Counted from the first letter of the stretch, positions 12,201 through 25,163 are shown. The stretch: 64,000 nucleotides of DNA from Mercurialis annua (GCF_937616625.2 NC_065570.1:33983665-34047664); one strand, 5' to 3'. The notes: generated by a model from the letters alone, not told the origin. Program-made: numbers and translations.

Positions 12201-12720
12201 ATTTTTTTTGTAACGTTTGTATACATTTGGCTTAAATTGCTAAAAAGGAGAAACACTTGGATTTGTTTCGTAACTTTTGTAAACGTTTGACTTAAATTGC
12301 TAAAAAGGTGAAACATTTAGATTTGTTTTGTAGCGTTTATAAACATTTGGCTCAAATCTTTAAAAAGGTGAACTTTTGTTTTGTAACGTTTGTAAACGTT
12401 TGGCTAAAATCGCTAAAAATGTGAAACGTTTGGATTTGATTCATAACGTTTGTAAACGTTTGGCTTAAATCGCTAAAAAGGAGAAACGTTTGGATTTGTT
12501 TCGTAACGTTTGTAAACGTATGGCTTAAATCGCTAAAAAGGTGAAACGTTTGGTTTTGTTTCGTAACGTTTGTAAACGTTTGGCTTAAATCGCTAAAAAG
12601 GTGAAACGTTTGGATTTGTTTCGTAAAGTTTGTTTCGTAACGTTTTAAATGTTTGGATTTGTTTCCTAACGTTTATAAACATTTGGCTTAAATCGCTAAA
12701 AAGGTGAAACGTTTGGATTT

Positions 12721-13320
12721 GTTTCGTAATGTCAGTAAACGTTCGGCTTAAATCACTAAAAAGGTGAAACGTTTGGATTTGTTTAGTAACGTTTGTAAAC
12801 GTTTGGCTTAAATTGCTAAAAAGGTGAAACGCTTGGATTTATTTTATAACGTTTGTAAAAGTTTGGCTTAAATTGGTAAAAAGGGGAAACGCTTGGATTT
12901 GTTTCATAACGTTTGTAAGCGTTTGGCTTAAATCGCTAAAAAGGTGAATTTTTTTGATTTGTTTCGTAACGTTTGTAAACGTTTGGCTTAAATCGCTAAA
13001 AAGGTGAAACGTTTGGATTTGTTTCGTAACGTCAGTAAACGTTCGGCTTAAATCACTAAAAAGGTGAAACGTTTGGATTTGTTTAGTAACGTTTGTAAAC
13101 GTTTGGCTTAAATTGCTAAAAAGGTGAAACGCTTGGATTTATTTTATAACGTTTGTAAAAGTTTGGCTTAAATTGGTAAAAAGGGGAAACGCTTGGATTT
13201 GTTTCATAACGTTTGTAAACGTTTGGCTTAAATCGCTAAAAAGGTGAATTTTTTTGATTTGTTTCGTAACGTTTGTAAACGTTTGGCTTAAATCGCTAAA
13301 AAGGTGAAACGTTTGGATTT
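12721..13320. repeat. Higher-order unit: 300-bp (5-monomer) block tandemly doubled
   Basis: 12721-13020 and 13021-13320 carry the same five monomer variants in the same order, including GTCAGTAAACGTTCGG, a TTTTATAAC variant, and GGTGAATTTTTTTGATTT. They differ at only a few sites. This is a recent local amplification of five 60-bp monomers. Confidence 0.9.
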
Positions 13321-15783
13321 GATTCGTAATGTTTGTAAACGTTTGGCTTAAATAGCTAAAAAGGTGAAACGTTTGGATTTATTTCTTACGTTTGTAAACG
13401 TTTGGTTTAAATCGCTAGAAGGTGAAATGTTTGGATTTGTTTCGTAATGTTTGTAAACGTTTGGCTTAAATTCTTAAAAAGGTTAAACACTTGGATTTGT
13501 CTCGTAACATTTGTAAACGTTTGGCTTAAATTTATAAAAAAAGGGAAACGTTTGGTTTTGTTTCGTAACGTTTGTCATCGTTTGGCTTAAATCGCTAAAA
13601 AGGTGAACTATTTAGATTTGTTACGTACGTTTGTAAACGTTTGGCTTATATTGCTAAAAAGGGGAAACGTTTGGATTTGTTTCGTATCGTTTGTAAACGT
13701 TCGGCTTAAATCGCTAAAAAGGTGAAACGTTCGGATTTATTTCGTATCGTTTGTAAACGTTTGGCTTAAATCGCTAAAAAGGTGAAGTGTTCGGATTTGT
13801 TTCATAACCTTTGTAAACGTTTGGCTTAAATTACTAAAAAGGTGAAACGCTTTGATTTGTTTCGTAACGTTTGTATACGTTATGCTTAAATTGCTAAAAA
13901 GGAGAAGCGCTTGGATTTGTTTCATAACGTTTGTAAACGTTTGGCTTCAATTGCTAAAAAGGTGAAACGTTTGGATTTGTTTTGTAGAGTTCATAAACGT
14001 TTGGCTTAAATCCCTCAAAAGGTGAAATGTTTGGATTTGTTTTGTACCGTTTGTAAACGTTTCGCTTAAATTGCTAAAAAGGTGAAATGTTTGGATTTGT
14101 TTCGTAACGTTTGTAAACGTTTGGCTTAAATTGCTAAAGAGGTGGAAACACTTGGATTTGTTTCGTAACGTTTGTAAACGTTTGGCTTAAATTGCTAAAA
14201 AGGTGAAACACTTGGTTTCATTTCGTAACGTTTGTAAATGTATGGCTTAAATTGCGAAAAATATGAAACGTTTTGATTTGTTTCGTAATGTTTGTAAACG
14301 TTTAGCTTCAATTGCTAAAAAAGAAAATGTTTGGAATTGTTTCGTAACGTTTGTAAACGTTTGGCTTAAATAGCTAAAAAGGGGAAACGTTTGGATTTGT
14401 TTCGTTACATTTTAAACGTTTGGCTTATATCTCTAAAATGGGGAAACGTTTTGATTTGTTTCGTATCGTTTTAAACGTTTGGCTTAAACAGCTAAAAAGG
14501 TGAAATGTTTGAATTTGTTTTGTAACGTTTGTAAACGTTCGGCTAAAATCGCTAAAAAGGTGAAACGTTTGGTTTTGTTTCGTAACGATTGTAAACGTTC
14601 GGCCTAAATTTCTAAAAAGGTGAAACGTTTGGATTTGTTTCATAACGATTGTAAACGTTTGGCTTAAATTGCTAAAAAGGTGAAACGCTTGGATTTGTTT
14701 TGTTATGTTTGTAAACCTTTGGCTTACATTGCTAAAAAGGTGAAATGTTTGGATTTGTTTCGTAGCGTTTTTAAACGTTTGACTTAAATCACTAACGTTT
14801 GGATTTGTTTCGTACGGTTTGTAAATGTTTGGCTTAAATCGCTAAAAAGGAGAAATGTTTAAATTTGTTTCAAAACGTTTGTAAACGTTTGGCATAAATT
14901 GCTAAAATAGTGAAACGTTTGGATTTGTTTCGTAATGTTTGTAAACATTTGGCTAAAATTGCTAAAAAGGAGAAACATTTGGATTTGTTTCGTGACGTTT
15001 TAAACGTTAGGCTTAAATTGCAAAAAAGGTGAAACACTTGGTTTTGTTTCGTAACGTTTGTAAAGGTTTGGCTTAAATCGCTAAAAATGTGAAACGTTTG
15101 GATTTGTTTCCTAACGTTTTAAACGTTTGGTTTTGTTTCGTAGCGTAGGTAAATGTTTGGCTTAAATCTCTTAAAAGGTGAAACGTTTAGATTTGTTTCG
15201 TAATGTTTGTAAACGTTTAGCTTAAATTGCTAAAAAGGCAAAACGTTTTGATTTGTTTCGTAATGTTTGTAAACGTTTGGCTTAAATCGCTAAAAAGGCG
15301 AAACGTTTTGATTTGTTTCGTAACGTTTGTAAGCGTTTGGCTTAAATCGCTAAAAAGGTGAAACGTTTGGATTTGTTTGGTAACATTTGAAACCGGTTGG
15401 CTTAAATCGCTAAAGAGGTGAAACGTTTGGATTTGTTTCGTAACGTTTGTAAACGTTTGGCTTAAATTGCTATAAAGGTGAAACGTTTGGATTTGTTTCT
15501 TAACATTTGTAAACGTTTGGCTTAAATTGCTAAAAAGGTGAAACTCTTGGATTTGTTTCATAACGTTTGTAAACGTTTGGCTTAAATTGCAAAAAATATG
15601 AAACGTTTGGATTTGTTTGGTAACGTTTGTAAATGTTTGGCTTAAAATGCTAAAAAGGTGAAACTTTTGGATTTGTTCCTAACCTTTGTAAACGTTTGGC
15701 TTATATTGCTAAAAAGGTGAAACATTTGGATTTGTTTCGTAACGTTTGTAAACGTTTGGCTTAAATCGCTAAAAAGGAGAAAC

Positions 15784-16740
15784 GTATGGATTTGTTTCGG
15801 AAGTTTGTAAACGTTTGGCTTCAATTGCTAAATAGGTGAAATGTTTGGATTTGTTTCGTAACGTTTGTAAACGTTCAGCATAAATCGCTAAAAAGGTGAA
15901 ATGTTTGGATTTGTTTTGTAACGTTTTAAACGTCTGGCTTAAATTGCAAAAATGGGAAAACATTTGGATTTGTTTCGTAACGTTTGTAAATGTTTGGCAT
16001 AAATTGCTAAAAAGGTTAAATGTTTCGTTTTGTTTCGTAACGTTTGTAAACATTCGGCTTATATCGCTAAAAAGTTGAAACGTTTAGATTTGTTTCGTAA
16101 CATTTGTAAATGTTCGGCTTAAATTGCTAAAAAGGTTAAACGCTTGGATTTGTTTCGTAACATTTGTAAACGATTGGCTTAAAGTACTAAAAAGGTCAAA
16201 CGTTTGGATTTGTTTCAGAACGTTTGTAAAGGTTTCGCTTAAATTGCTAAAAATTTGAAACGCATGGATTTGTTTCGTAACGTTTGGAAACGTTTGGATT
16301 AAATTGCTAAAAAGGTGAAACGCTTGGTTTTGTCTCATATCATTTGTAAAGGTTTGGCTTAAATCTCTAAAAATGTGTAACGTTTGGATTTGTTTCGTAA
16401 CGTTTTAAACGTTTGGTTTTGTTTCGTAACGTTTGTAAACGTTTTGATTAATTAGCTAAAAAGGTGAAACATTTGGTTTTGTTTCGGAACGTTTGTAAAC
16501 GTTTGGCTTGAATCACTAAGAAGGTGAAATTTTTGATTTGTTTCTTAACGTTTGTAAACATTTCGCTTAAATCGCTAAAAAAGTGAAACGTTTGGATTTG
16601 TTTCGTAACGTTTGTAAACATATGGCGTAAATCGCTAAAAGGTGAAACGTTTGGTTTTGTTTCGTAACGTTAGTAAACGTTTGACTTAAATCACTAAAAA
16701 GGTGAAACGTTTGCTTTTGTTTCGTAACGTTTGTAAACGT
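15784..16740. repeat. Satellite block paralogous to 38283-39240
   Basis: The monomers here share, in the same order, many private variants with those after the Tekay-2 insertion: CTTCAATTGCTAAATAGG, AGCATAAATC, GGGAAAACATTTGG, GGCATAAATTGC, CATTC(G/A)GCTTATAT, ACGATTGG, CGGAACG, CGCATGG, and ATCATTTGTAAAGG. With the 20.7-kb insertion taken out, the two blocks are about 1.84 kb apart, so a long higher-order repeat existed before Tekay-2 arrived. Confidence 0.8.
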
Positions 16741-18559
16741 TTGGATTTGTTTCGTAACCTTTATTTCGTAACGTTTTAAACGTTTGGATTTGTTTCGTAA
16801 CATTTGTAAACGTTTGACTGAAATCGCTAAAAAGGTGAAACGTTTGGTTTTGTTTCGTAACGTTTGTAAACGTTTTGCTAAAATCGCTAAAAGAATGAAA
16901 CGTTTTGATTTGTTTCATAACGTTTGTAAACGTTTGGCTTAAATTACTAAAAAGGTGAAACGCTTGGATTTGTTTCGTAACGTTTGTAAGCGTTTGGCTT
17001 AAATTGCTAAAATGGTCAAAGGCTTGGATTTGTTTCGTAACGTTTGTAAACGTTTGGCTTAAATCGCTAAAAAGGTTAAAATTTTGGATTTGTTTCATAA
17101 CGTTTGTAAATGTTTGGCTTAAATCGCTAAAAAGGTGAAACGTTTGGATTTGATTCGTAATGTTTGTAAACGTTTGGCTTAAATCGCTAAAATGGGAAAA
17201 CATTTGGATTTCTTTCGTAACGTTTGTAAACGTTTGGCATAAATTGCTAAAAAGATGAAACGTTTGGATTTGATTCGTAATGTTTGTAAACGTTTGGCTT
17301 AAATCGCTAAAATGTGAAAACATTTGGATTTTTTTCATAACGTTTGTAAACATTCGGCTTATATCGCTAAAAAGGTGGAACGTTTGGATTTGTTTTGTAA
17401 CGTTTGTAAACGTTTGGCTTAAATTGCTAAAAAAGGTGAAACGCTTGGATTTGTTTTGTAACGTTTGTAAACGTTTGGCTTGAAATGCTAAAAATGTGAA
17501 ACTTTTATATTTGTTTCATATCCTTTGTAAACGTTTGGCTTATATCGCTAAAAAGGTGAAACATTTGGATTTGTTTCGTAACTTTGTAAACGTTTGGCGT
17601 AAATCGCTAAAAAGGAGAAACGTGTCACGACCCGATTTCCGCTAAGAAACTCGTGTCGAGACCGGCGCTAGGGAATGGGAATGGTTGTTCCGAAACCCGT
17701 AGCAAGCCTAGGAAAAACAGTAAAAACTTTTCGCGTTTTGAAAACATAAAAGGTCTCAATTTCTTTTCGCAAGTATTTGAAAACCTTCAAATAAACGTGT
17801 AATCAAAACCATGCAATCACATTTCTGGACTCAGGGTAATACATGTATACTGCACAGACCTTGACACAACCCTGTCCAAAAACAATGCCAGCGGTGCAAA
17901 CGAGTTATCACGTCAAGTAACTGGTTTAAGCATGCCACTTAATTAATCACAAAGCTTTTATCAAAACCAGGTTTCGTATAAACAACTGGCAAAAGCCTTT
18001 TTTATAAAAACATGCTTTTGTCCCAAAATGATACTGACAGTAGTTTCATATCAGAGTTTAAGCATTTACAATTGAACTACTGTTCGGAGCTAGAACTACT
18101 CTGCAGCTCTAGAGTGACCTTTATTTAGTTACAACTTCCAGAGAAAGAATTGGAAGTCTGGTCACGTCAAAATATCATTTACCTGTGAAAAGGGAAATCA
18201 ACGGGGGTCAAATATGAGTGAATTCACATAGTTACTCAAGCATATTAATAAAAGCAGAAATCGCATGTAAACGCACTTTGTGAAGCCAAATAACCGATCC
18301 AAATGAAACCCTAAGAGAAACCCCATTTGGTTAACTGTGATTAATGTCACAGTTCATGCTCTCTTGTTTAACACAGGATGAAATGTGAACTCACGTTATC
18401 ACAATCATCTTATCTCTGTGTAAGGTTTGCTGGGCCGTAAATTAAATTACTGGCTCCCCAGGATAACCTGTTAGGTCTTGGCCGCTTTGCAAGCATCTGG
18501 CCAAAGAACCCAACTAGTATGCAATGCAATGATTTATTAATACCGGTGATCACACAGTA

Positions 18560-18576
18560 CTATTGTTGCCCAATAG
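18560..18576 (-). promoter_or_regulatory. Conserved LTR hairpin, Tekay-2 3' LTR
   Basis: CTATTG (18560-18565) pairs with CAATAG (18571-18576) around a 5-nt loop. In element sense it is flanked by CTAT and by ACTGTGTGATCACCGGT. The partner LTR keeps it at 36691-36707. Confidence 0.7.
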
Positions 18577-19097
18577 ATAGCACGTTCCAGTGGATCTATA
18601 TATTGGTTTCAAATCGACTCTATGCAATGCAATTTCAAACACATTTTTAGTTATAAATGTTTTGGCATTAATATTCAAAAGTAAATATGCGAACTCACAA
18701 AACCGTTATCCACAAAACAGTTCTCGTTCACCCTCTACTCTCCTGGTCCGGTAGCTTGCTTGCTCGTCGGATCTAGTTAGAAAACAATTATTAAACACAA
18801 TTGAAACAAGAATTCTAACTCTAAAGAGTAGACTCTCTATTGACATTACTAAACATATAGCATATCTAGTCTATACTCATTTTTAATCTCAACTCATAGT
18901 CCTTTAGCTATTAATCATTTTGATTAATAGAGGACCTAATTAAAACATTTCTAAGTTTTAATTAATCGAACTTCCTTAAACGTCCAAGTTCTTTTTAGTC
19001 CTTATTGAACGTACCGTTCAAAATTGTTCAAAACTCGTTGGTTCGAAACCCGACGTGCGAAAGCACGTCGGAAACACGCGCTGGCGCGAGGCCCTGT

Positions 19098-19256
19098 GTG
19101 CCCGCACAAGACACTGTGCGCCCGCACAGTGTCCCTGTGCGTCCGCACAGGTGACTGTGCGGTCGCACAATCTCAAAGAGACTGTGCGCTCGCACAGTCG
19201 GGCTGTGCGTGCGCACAGTGGGGCTGTGCGTGCGCACAGTGGCTGTGCCGCACAGC
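19098..19256. repeat. Hairpin cluster CTGTGCG-NN-CGCACAG, Tekay-2 3' LTR
   Basis: About eight near-palindromic units with core TGTGCG-NN-CGCACA. The two central bases vary (CC, TC, GT, CT, TG). Bases just outside the core pair with each other unit by unit, for example CACTG/CAGTG and GACTG/CAGTC. The cluster is far richer in G+C than its surroundings and yields open frames on both strands that are only repeat by-products. Confidence 0.9.
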
Positions 19257-19615
19257 CACGGGAACTCTGTTCCCGGGCCGATTTCCGTCGAGCTAAACCC
19301 ATTTTTCCGATCCTAAACGCATATACAAATGCCAATCTATCCATTTTCACTATCGGAACGTAAAATCATTACGTATACATTCGATTCGATACGGTAACCG
19401 TTATATATTCGAATATAATCCATTTTCTATATATCCAAATTCAAAATAACGGTTATAACTTCGATTATTAATGGATTACCGAAGAAATTTGAGTTAGAAA
19501 CGAGAAATCGGATCGAAATCGTCAAACATACCGTCGCGTGCGTCGTCGCCGTTCTCTCTGTAATGAAAACCTAAGTTTTCTATTTCTGCTGCATATGAAC
19601 AATTCATTTGAATTG

Positions 19616-19628
19616 TTATAATATATAG
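19616..19628 (-). promoter_or_regulatory. LTR TATA box, Tekay-2
   Basis: The minus strand reads CTATATATTATAA after ACCAAA, inside the LTR, followed by a leader containing GAGAGAACGGCGACGACG. The partner LTR has the same box at 37724-37736, and the TR-GAG LTRs have CTATATATATAAAC at the equivalent point. It is the likely RNA polymerase II start region; the start base is not determined. Confidence 0.6.
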
Positions 19629-20170
19629 TTTGGTTAAATTCCAAACTAGCCCTTAGGTATTCACGCGTTACTTTAACCCAAATTCTTAAATACTCGTCCG
19701 TAACTAAAACGGACAACGAACTCCAAATTTTATGAAATTTTAACCACAAATTCCATAATTCGTAATTAGAATAAAAACGTAATTTTTATTCTCACGGGAC
19801 TTATATTTTATCTTTAATAATTCATTAAAGATTTATTAGGGCTAAATTAGACCCACTTAATAAAATTTCTATCTCCAAATTCAATTAAATTTTAGGGGTA
19901 AATTTCTAAATATATTTCGTGAATATTGACTCCAAAAATATTCACACGGGACTTATAAATTATCCTATTTTAATTTATAAGCATTTCTTAATTCCCGTTA
20001 GTTAAAATATAAATATCCAATTTTTTTATATTTTAACTTCTATAACTATTTTATATTTCCGGAGATACTATAAATTAAATTTATCCTTAAATTTAATTTA
20101 CGTTCTCCCGGTCCTATAAATTATTCCTTACGTGGAATAATTTAATCTTTTAATTTTACGGGGTATTACA

Positions 20171-20183
20171 TTCTCCCCACCTT
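20171..20183 (-). other. Polypurine tract of Tekay-2
   Basis: The minus strand reads AAGGTGGGGAGAA directly before the TG of the 3' LTR. It follows the motif TTCGAGGACGGATTTTAAT after the pol stop. Confidence 0.85.
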
Positions 20184-20214
20184 ATTAAAATCCGTCCTCG
20201 AATTTCAATAAGAA

Positions 20215-23200
20215 CTACGTACCTTGTAAAAATAGGTAAGGATATCGCTGACGCATATCCATCTCTGTCTCCCACGTACACTCTTCTACAGAATGATTTC
20301 TCCACAACACTTTCACCATAGGAATCTCCTTAGTACGAAGTTTCCGCAGTTGAGTATCTACTATCTCAACAGGCTGTTCCTCGTAAGAAAGTTCCTCGTT
20401 AACCTCCACAGCTTGTGGTTGAATCACATGAGAAGGATCTGCGATATACTTTCGCAGCATCGATATGTGAAACACCGGATGAACTTGTGACATATCTGGC
20501 GGTAGATCTAATTTATATGCTACCGCTCCGATGCGCTCTATAATCTCGTAAGGTCCCACATACCTGGGAGATAACTTGCCTCTCTTTCCAAAACGAATAA
20601 CACCCTTCATTGGTGATACTTTCAGAAATACAGAGTCACCAACTTGAAACTCCATCTCTTTTCTCTTTAGATTCGCATAACGTTTCTGGCGACTAAAAGC
20701 AGTTTCTAATCGCTGCTTAATTAATGGTACCTTCTCTGAGGTAATTTGGATAATATCTGCCCCTGTCAATTTTCTTTCTCCAACTTCCTCCCAACAGATA
20801 GGAGATCGACACTTACGACCGTATAATGCCTCATATGGAGCCATCTCGATACTGTAATGATAGCTGTTGTTGTATGAGAACTCTACTAATGGCAAATACA
20901 CATCCCAGCTACCTCCAAAATCCAGTACACACAGTCGAAGCATATCTTCCAAAGTCTGAATAGTCCTTTTAGACTGTCCATCAGTTTGCGGATGAAATGC
21001 GGCACTAAAATCTAACCGCGTTCCCATCGCTTCTTGCAAACTTCCCCAAAATCTAGAGGTAAATACTGAACCTCTATCTGAAACTATTGACACAGGAATT
21101 CTATGTAAACTGACTATCTTGACAATATATACTTGTGCCAATTTCGCCGCAGTATGTGATATCTTAATAGGTATAAAGTGGGCCGACTTCGTCAGACGAT
21201 CCACTATAACCCATATAGAATCAAAACCTTTCTGCGTCTTAGGCAATCCAACCACAAAGTCCATTGTAATCCTCTCCCACTTCCACTCTGGTATGGGTAG
21301 GGGTTGTAAAAATCCATATGGCCTTTGGTGTTCAAGCTTAACTTGCTGACACACTGGACATCTTGCTACAAATTCCGCAACATCTCGCTTCATTCCGTTC
21401 CACCAATACATCTCCTTAATATCTCTATACATCTTGGTAGAACCCGGATGAATACTATTAGTTGATCCATGGATCTCCTCCATGATCTTTTGCCTTAAAT
21501 TTTCAATATCTGGTACACACAATCTGGTATTATACTTCAGTGTTCCGTTAACAACACTGAAGTCTTGACACTTTCCTTTTTCTACCTCCTCCATTACACG
21601 CTTTAGTTGAGGATCTTCACCTTGTACTTCCCTAATCCTGTCGATTAGAGTTGGTCGCACACTTAATTGGGCTATCAAGCTTCCAAGATAAGAAACTTCA
21701 AACCTAATGTTCTGACTGAACATCATATAGATCTCCTTGATCAATGGCCTTCGCCACTCTATTGTAACGTGTGCTAAACTTCCTGCAGACTTTCTGCTTA
21801 GCGCATCAGCTACCACATTGGCTTTACCCGGATGATACTGTATAGTGCAATCATAGTCCTTAAGCAACTCTAACCACCTCCTCTGTCTGAGATTCAATTC
21901 ACGTTGATCAAAGATATACCTCAAACTTTTATGATCCGTGAATATCTCGCACGTTGCACCGTACAAGTAATGTCTCCAGATTTTTAATGCAAAAATCACT
22001 GCTGCTAATTCCAGGTCATGAGTAGGGTAGTTCACTTCATGCTTTTTCAGTTGGCGAGAAGCGTAAGCTATTACTCGTCCATGTTGCATTAAAACACATC
22101 CTAAACCAACCCTTGAAGCATCACAGTAAACAGTGAATCCTTCAATACCTTCAGGTAATGCTAGCACTGGAGCTGTCGTTAGACACTCCTTCAATTTCTG
22201 AAAACTGTTATCGCATTTCTCTGTCCATTCGTACTTTGCATTCTTCTGAGATAACTTCGTCAATGGTGCAGAGATTTTTGAGAAATCTTGCACAAATCTT
22301 CTGTAGTATCCTGCTAAACCAAGGAAACTACGAATTTCAGTCACCGAAGTTGGTCGTTTCCATTCCACGACTGCTTCAATCTTCTTTGGATCTACTTTGA
22401 TTCCATTTTGAGACACAACATGTCCCAAAAATGCCACTTCTTCTAACCAAAATTCACACTTTGAAAACTTGGCGTACAATTGATGCTCCCTCAATGTCTG
22501 AAGAACTATGCGCAAATGATGTGCATGCTCCTCCTCCGTACGCGAATAGATCAAAATATCATCAATGAAAACAATTACAAACTGATCCAAGAAGGGTTTG
22601 AATATCCTATTCATCAAATCCATGAAAGCCGCTGGTGCGTTTGTCAATCCAAATGACATAACTAGGAACTCGTAGTGACCATACCGAGTCCTAAAAACAG
22701 TTTTCGAAACATCATCCTCTCGGATCTTTAACTGATGGTATCCTGATCGCAAGTCAATCTTAGAAAAGTACCTTGCTCCTTGCAGTTGATCGAACAAATC
22801 ATCAATCCTTGGCAATGGGTACTTGTTCTTGATTGTAACTTTGTTCAGCTGTCTGTAATCTATACAGAGCCGAAATGATCTGTCCTTCTTTTTAACAAAT
22901 AAAACAGGTGCTCCCCATGGTGAAACACTTGGTCTGATAAAACCACAACTAAGTAGTTCCTCTAGTTGATCTTTCAGTTCCTTTAACTCTGCTGGCGCCA
23001 TTCGATAAGGAGGTATTGATATCGGTTTGGTACCAGGAGCTAACTCAATACAAAACTCTATCTCCCTATCTGGTGGTAATCCCGGTAATTCGTCTGGAAA
23101 AACATCTGGATACTCCATTACCACCGGTACATTCTGTACAGTTCCTTGAGCTTTCTCTGTATCCAACACAATAGCCAAGAATGCTTGACATCCTTTTCTC

Positions 23201-23294
23201 ATCATTCGTTGAGCTTTCATAGCTGAGATTATGCTAGCAGTGGATTTTAATTTTTCACTTTGAAGTGAAACCACCTCAATTCCAGGGGTATTGA
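20215..23294 (-). pseudogene. pol: Tekay-2 pol: RT, RNase H, integrase, chromodomain (long open frame, dead integrase)
   Basis: An uninterrupted frame; numbering from the Met at 23274 gives 1019 residues. RT spans about 105-275, with D173 in KIDLRSG and FIDD at 236-239. RNase H carries D385, E422, D447 and D490. The integrase zinc site is H602, H609, C639 and C642. The integrase core has D672 and D733, but residue 769, exactly 35 residues after D733 where the family has Glu, is Lys (codon AAA, 20968-20970). The C-terminus ends with a chromodomain-like [16 protein letters not shown] segment. The true polyprotein starts upstream in gag; the frame runs back to the TR-GAG insertion and continues beyond it at 33726. 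RT and RNase H look intact; integrase should be inactive. Confidence 0.95.
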
Positions 23295-23846
23295 ATGTCT
23301 GTAATAACCCGCAAATTTAAGAGTTAAAATATAGCCACGTGTCTAATATTTTATTAGACGGGAGTAGGTAAATTAAATTTAAAGATAAATTTAATTTACA
23401 AGTGTCCTTAAATTTTAATATGGCTATAAGATTACAAATTTAAATTTTTAGAATTTAAATTTGATTAACTATATAGTTAACGGAGAGAATATGGATTTAT
23501 GAATTGGGTGCAGAATAATTCATAAGTCCCTAGCGAATATTGTTGGTGCCAATATTCGCGGAATATTTTAAAAAGGTTATCGTGAAAATTTGATAAAATT
23601 TGGAAGCAGAAATTTTATCAAGCGCAGTCAATGCGGGCTTAATAAATCGAAAATAATTTATTAAGAATAAAATATAAGTCGGATGGGAATAAAAATAATA
23701 TTTTTATTCTTTCTATATTTTATTTGATTTTTGGTAAAATTTTCACGAAATTTGGAAATCGTTTCCGTTTAGGCCACGGACGACTAATTTAGAAGTTGGT
23801 TTAAAGTGCATGATTGAGCCAGTACTAAACTGCACTTTATCCAAAA

Positions 23847-23860
23847 CTATATATATAAAC
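23847..23860 (+). promoter_or_regulatory. LTR TATA box, TR-GAG
   Basis: CTATATATATAAAC follows TTATCCAAAA. The downstream text (GAGGCAGAGGCCTCATTC) is the likely start of the transcript leader. The 3' LTR copy reads CTACATATATAAAC at 31248-31261. Confidence 0.6.
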
Positions 23861-24209
23861 GTTAGGTTGTAAATTAGAGGCAGAGGCCTCATTCTTTCAT
23901 TTTGAAAGAATAAAAAGAGCTGCTTAGCTCTCTGAAGTGCGGCGACAATTAGGGTTTTGGCCGTTCGATCCGTTTCTCGATTTTAACTCAATTTCTTCAA
24001 CGATTACTCACGTAATCGAGGTATTATATCCGTATTAAACGTTTATTTCGATTTATTTCGAATATAAACTCGTTTATAAACGGTTACCGTATCGAATTAT
24101 CGTTTTAAACGTCCGTATTGATTTTGAATTGTGTATACGTGATTATTGGACGTTAGAATAGCGTTTTGGACGTTTTAAGCAGGAAGGGAGGTCCCGAAAA
24201 TTCGTTTCC

Positions 24210-24405
24210 GGGGCTGTGCGGGTGCGCAGCCCGCTGTGCGACCGCACAGCATAGTGTGCGGGCGCACACTATGCTGTGCGGACACACATCATGAAAATGC
24301 TGTGCGACCGCACAGCCAAGCTGTGCGATCGCACAGTTTGTATTGTGCGACTGCACATTTTGTACTGTGCGACCGCATAGTACTGCTGTGCGGGCGCACA
24401 GCAAC
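24210..24405. repeat. Hairpin cluster TGTGCG-NN-CGCACA, TR-GAG 5' LTR
   Basis: Nine units, several with arms longer than the core: CATAGTGTGCG/CGCACACTATG (11-bp arms), CAAGCTGTGCG/CGCACAGTTTG (one G-U) and GGGCTGTGC/GCGCAGCCC (one G-U). The outer arm bases differ from unit to unit but still pair. The 3' LTR copy is about 31610-31782, with eight units, lacking one of about 22 bp. Confidence 0.9.
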
Positions 24406-25163
24406 CCCGACGGGTTGTCGGGGTTCGTTTCTTTCGGGATTTTCGGGGGACTTTCCGGGGGCGATTCCGACGTGCTTTCGCCTAATAACCCGAGGTGTTT
24501 TCCAACCGAACCTAAAACATTTTTAATAAATGTTTTTAAACTAAAGTTAGATATTTTAAAATGATAACTTGTGATAGAAGAAAGTGAAAAGGTTTTATAA
24601 CATAAACCTAAAGACTTTTAAAAGGAGATTTTAAAAGTAAGGTTAAACGTTTATAATGGACTTTAAAAGAGTTAAAGTCAACGTTTAAACGGTTTTAAAG
24701 ATTTAGCAATCAGTTTTGCTAAATACTTAGTATATGACCGAGAATTGTTTTGACAATTAGGTCTATACTATAAATGGTTTTCTTTAGGTATTGTGATACC
24801 TAAAATAACTTCCAGAGAGAAGTTAGAACGTTTTCTCAAAACGAGAATTTATAATATGGTTTTAAAAGAAAACAGACCATAAGTGTTACGTGTTAAATGA
24901 TTATATGTTTGACCTAGATCTGGGTTTAAGGACCTAGAAGTTTTATAGGAAACATATATTGATGTGTTTTATCCTGTTTGCTTTGTGTGTTTAGTCCGAC
25001 CAGCTAGCCAGCAGTCTGACCACAATCACAGGATTAAGTTCCAGACCTAGCGGTGTTTGTGAGTTCATTTGTTTACTTTTGAATATTAGTATTCAATTGT
25101 TTTAACTCCATAAATCGCACTAAGTATGAAACTTAGCCAAGAAAGATCCACTGAAACGAGCTA

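Larger units (their letters stand above)
9974..17622. repeat. 60-bp satellite array, left block
   Basis: About 127 tandem monomers of 60 bp; many successive copies keep exact 60-bp register. The consensus is roughly GTTTCGTAACGTTTGTAAAC, GTTTGGCTTAAATCGCTAAA, AAGGTGAAACGTTTGGATTT. Each monomer contains the motif ACGTTTG three times. Copies differ by substitutions and small indels, and higher-order organisation is visible. Since 60 is divisible by three, minus-strand frames stay open and give 20-residue repeating peptides (up to about 219 residues); these are not credible genes. The array starts at the Tekay-1 LTR end and is cut by the Tekay-2 insertion. Confidence 0.97.
17623..20170 (-). repeat. 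3' LTR of Tekay-2
   Basis: 2548 bp; in element sense it runs from TGTAATACCCCG (ending at 20170) to GGGTCGTGACA (17623). It contains a TATA box (19616-19628), a TGTGCG hairpin cluster (about 19098-19256) and the conserved hairpin (18560-18576). Its partner is 35754-38278. The hairpin cluster has about eight units here and seven in the partner. Confidence 0.95.

Noticed and set aside
16694..17353. A 219-residue minus-strand open frame, and similar shorter ones, in the satellite
   Set aside because: The 60-bp monomer is a multiple of three and lacks stops in one minus frame, so the 20-residue repeat peptide follows from the tandem array. There is no independent coding sign.
9974..17622. CRISPR-like regular repeats
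   Set aside because: The 60-bp units are contiguous and diverged with no unique spacers, in a plant genome. This is satellite DNA.
19018..19363. Open frames on both strands through the CTGTGCG clusters (also 24153-24564, 31554-31943, 37133-37471)
   Set aside because: They arise from GC-rich palindromes that are nearly stop-free in several frames, lie in LTRs, and differ between paired LTRs by indels that would break a protein.
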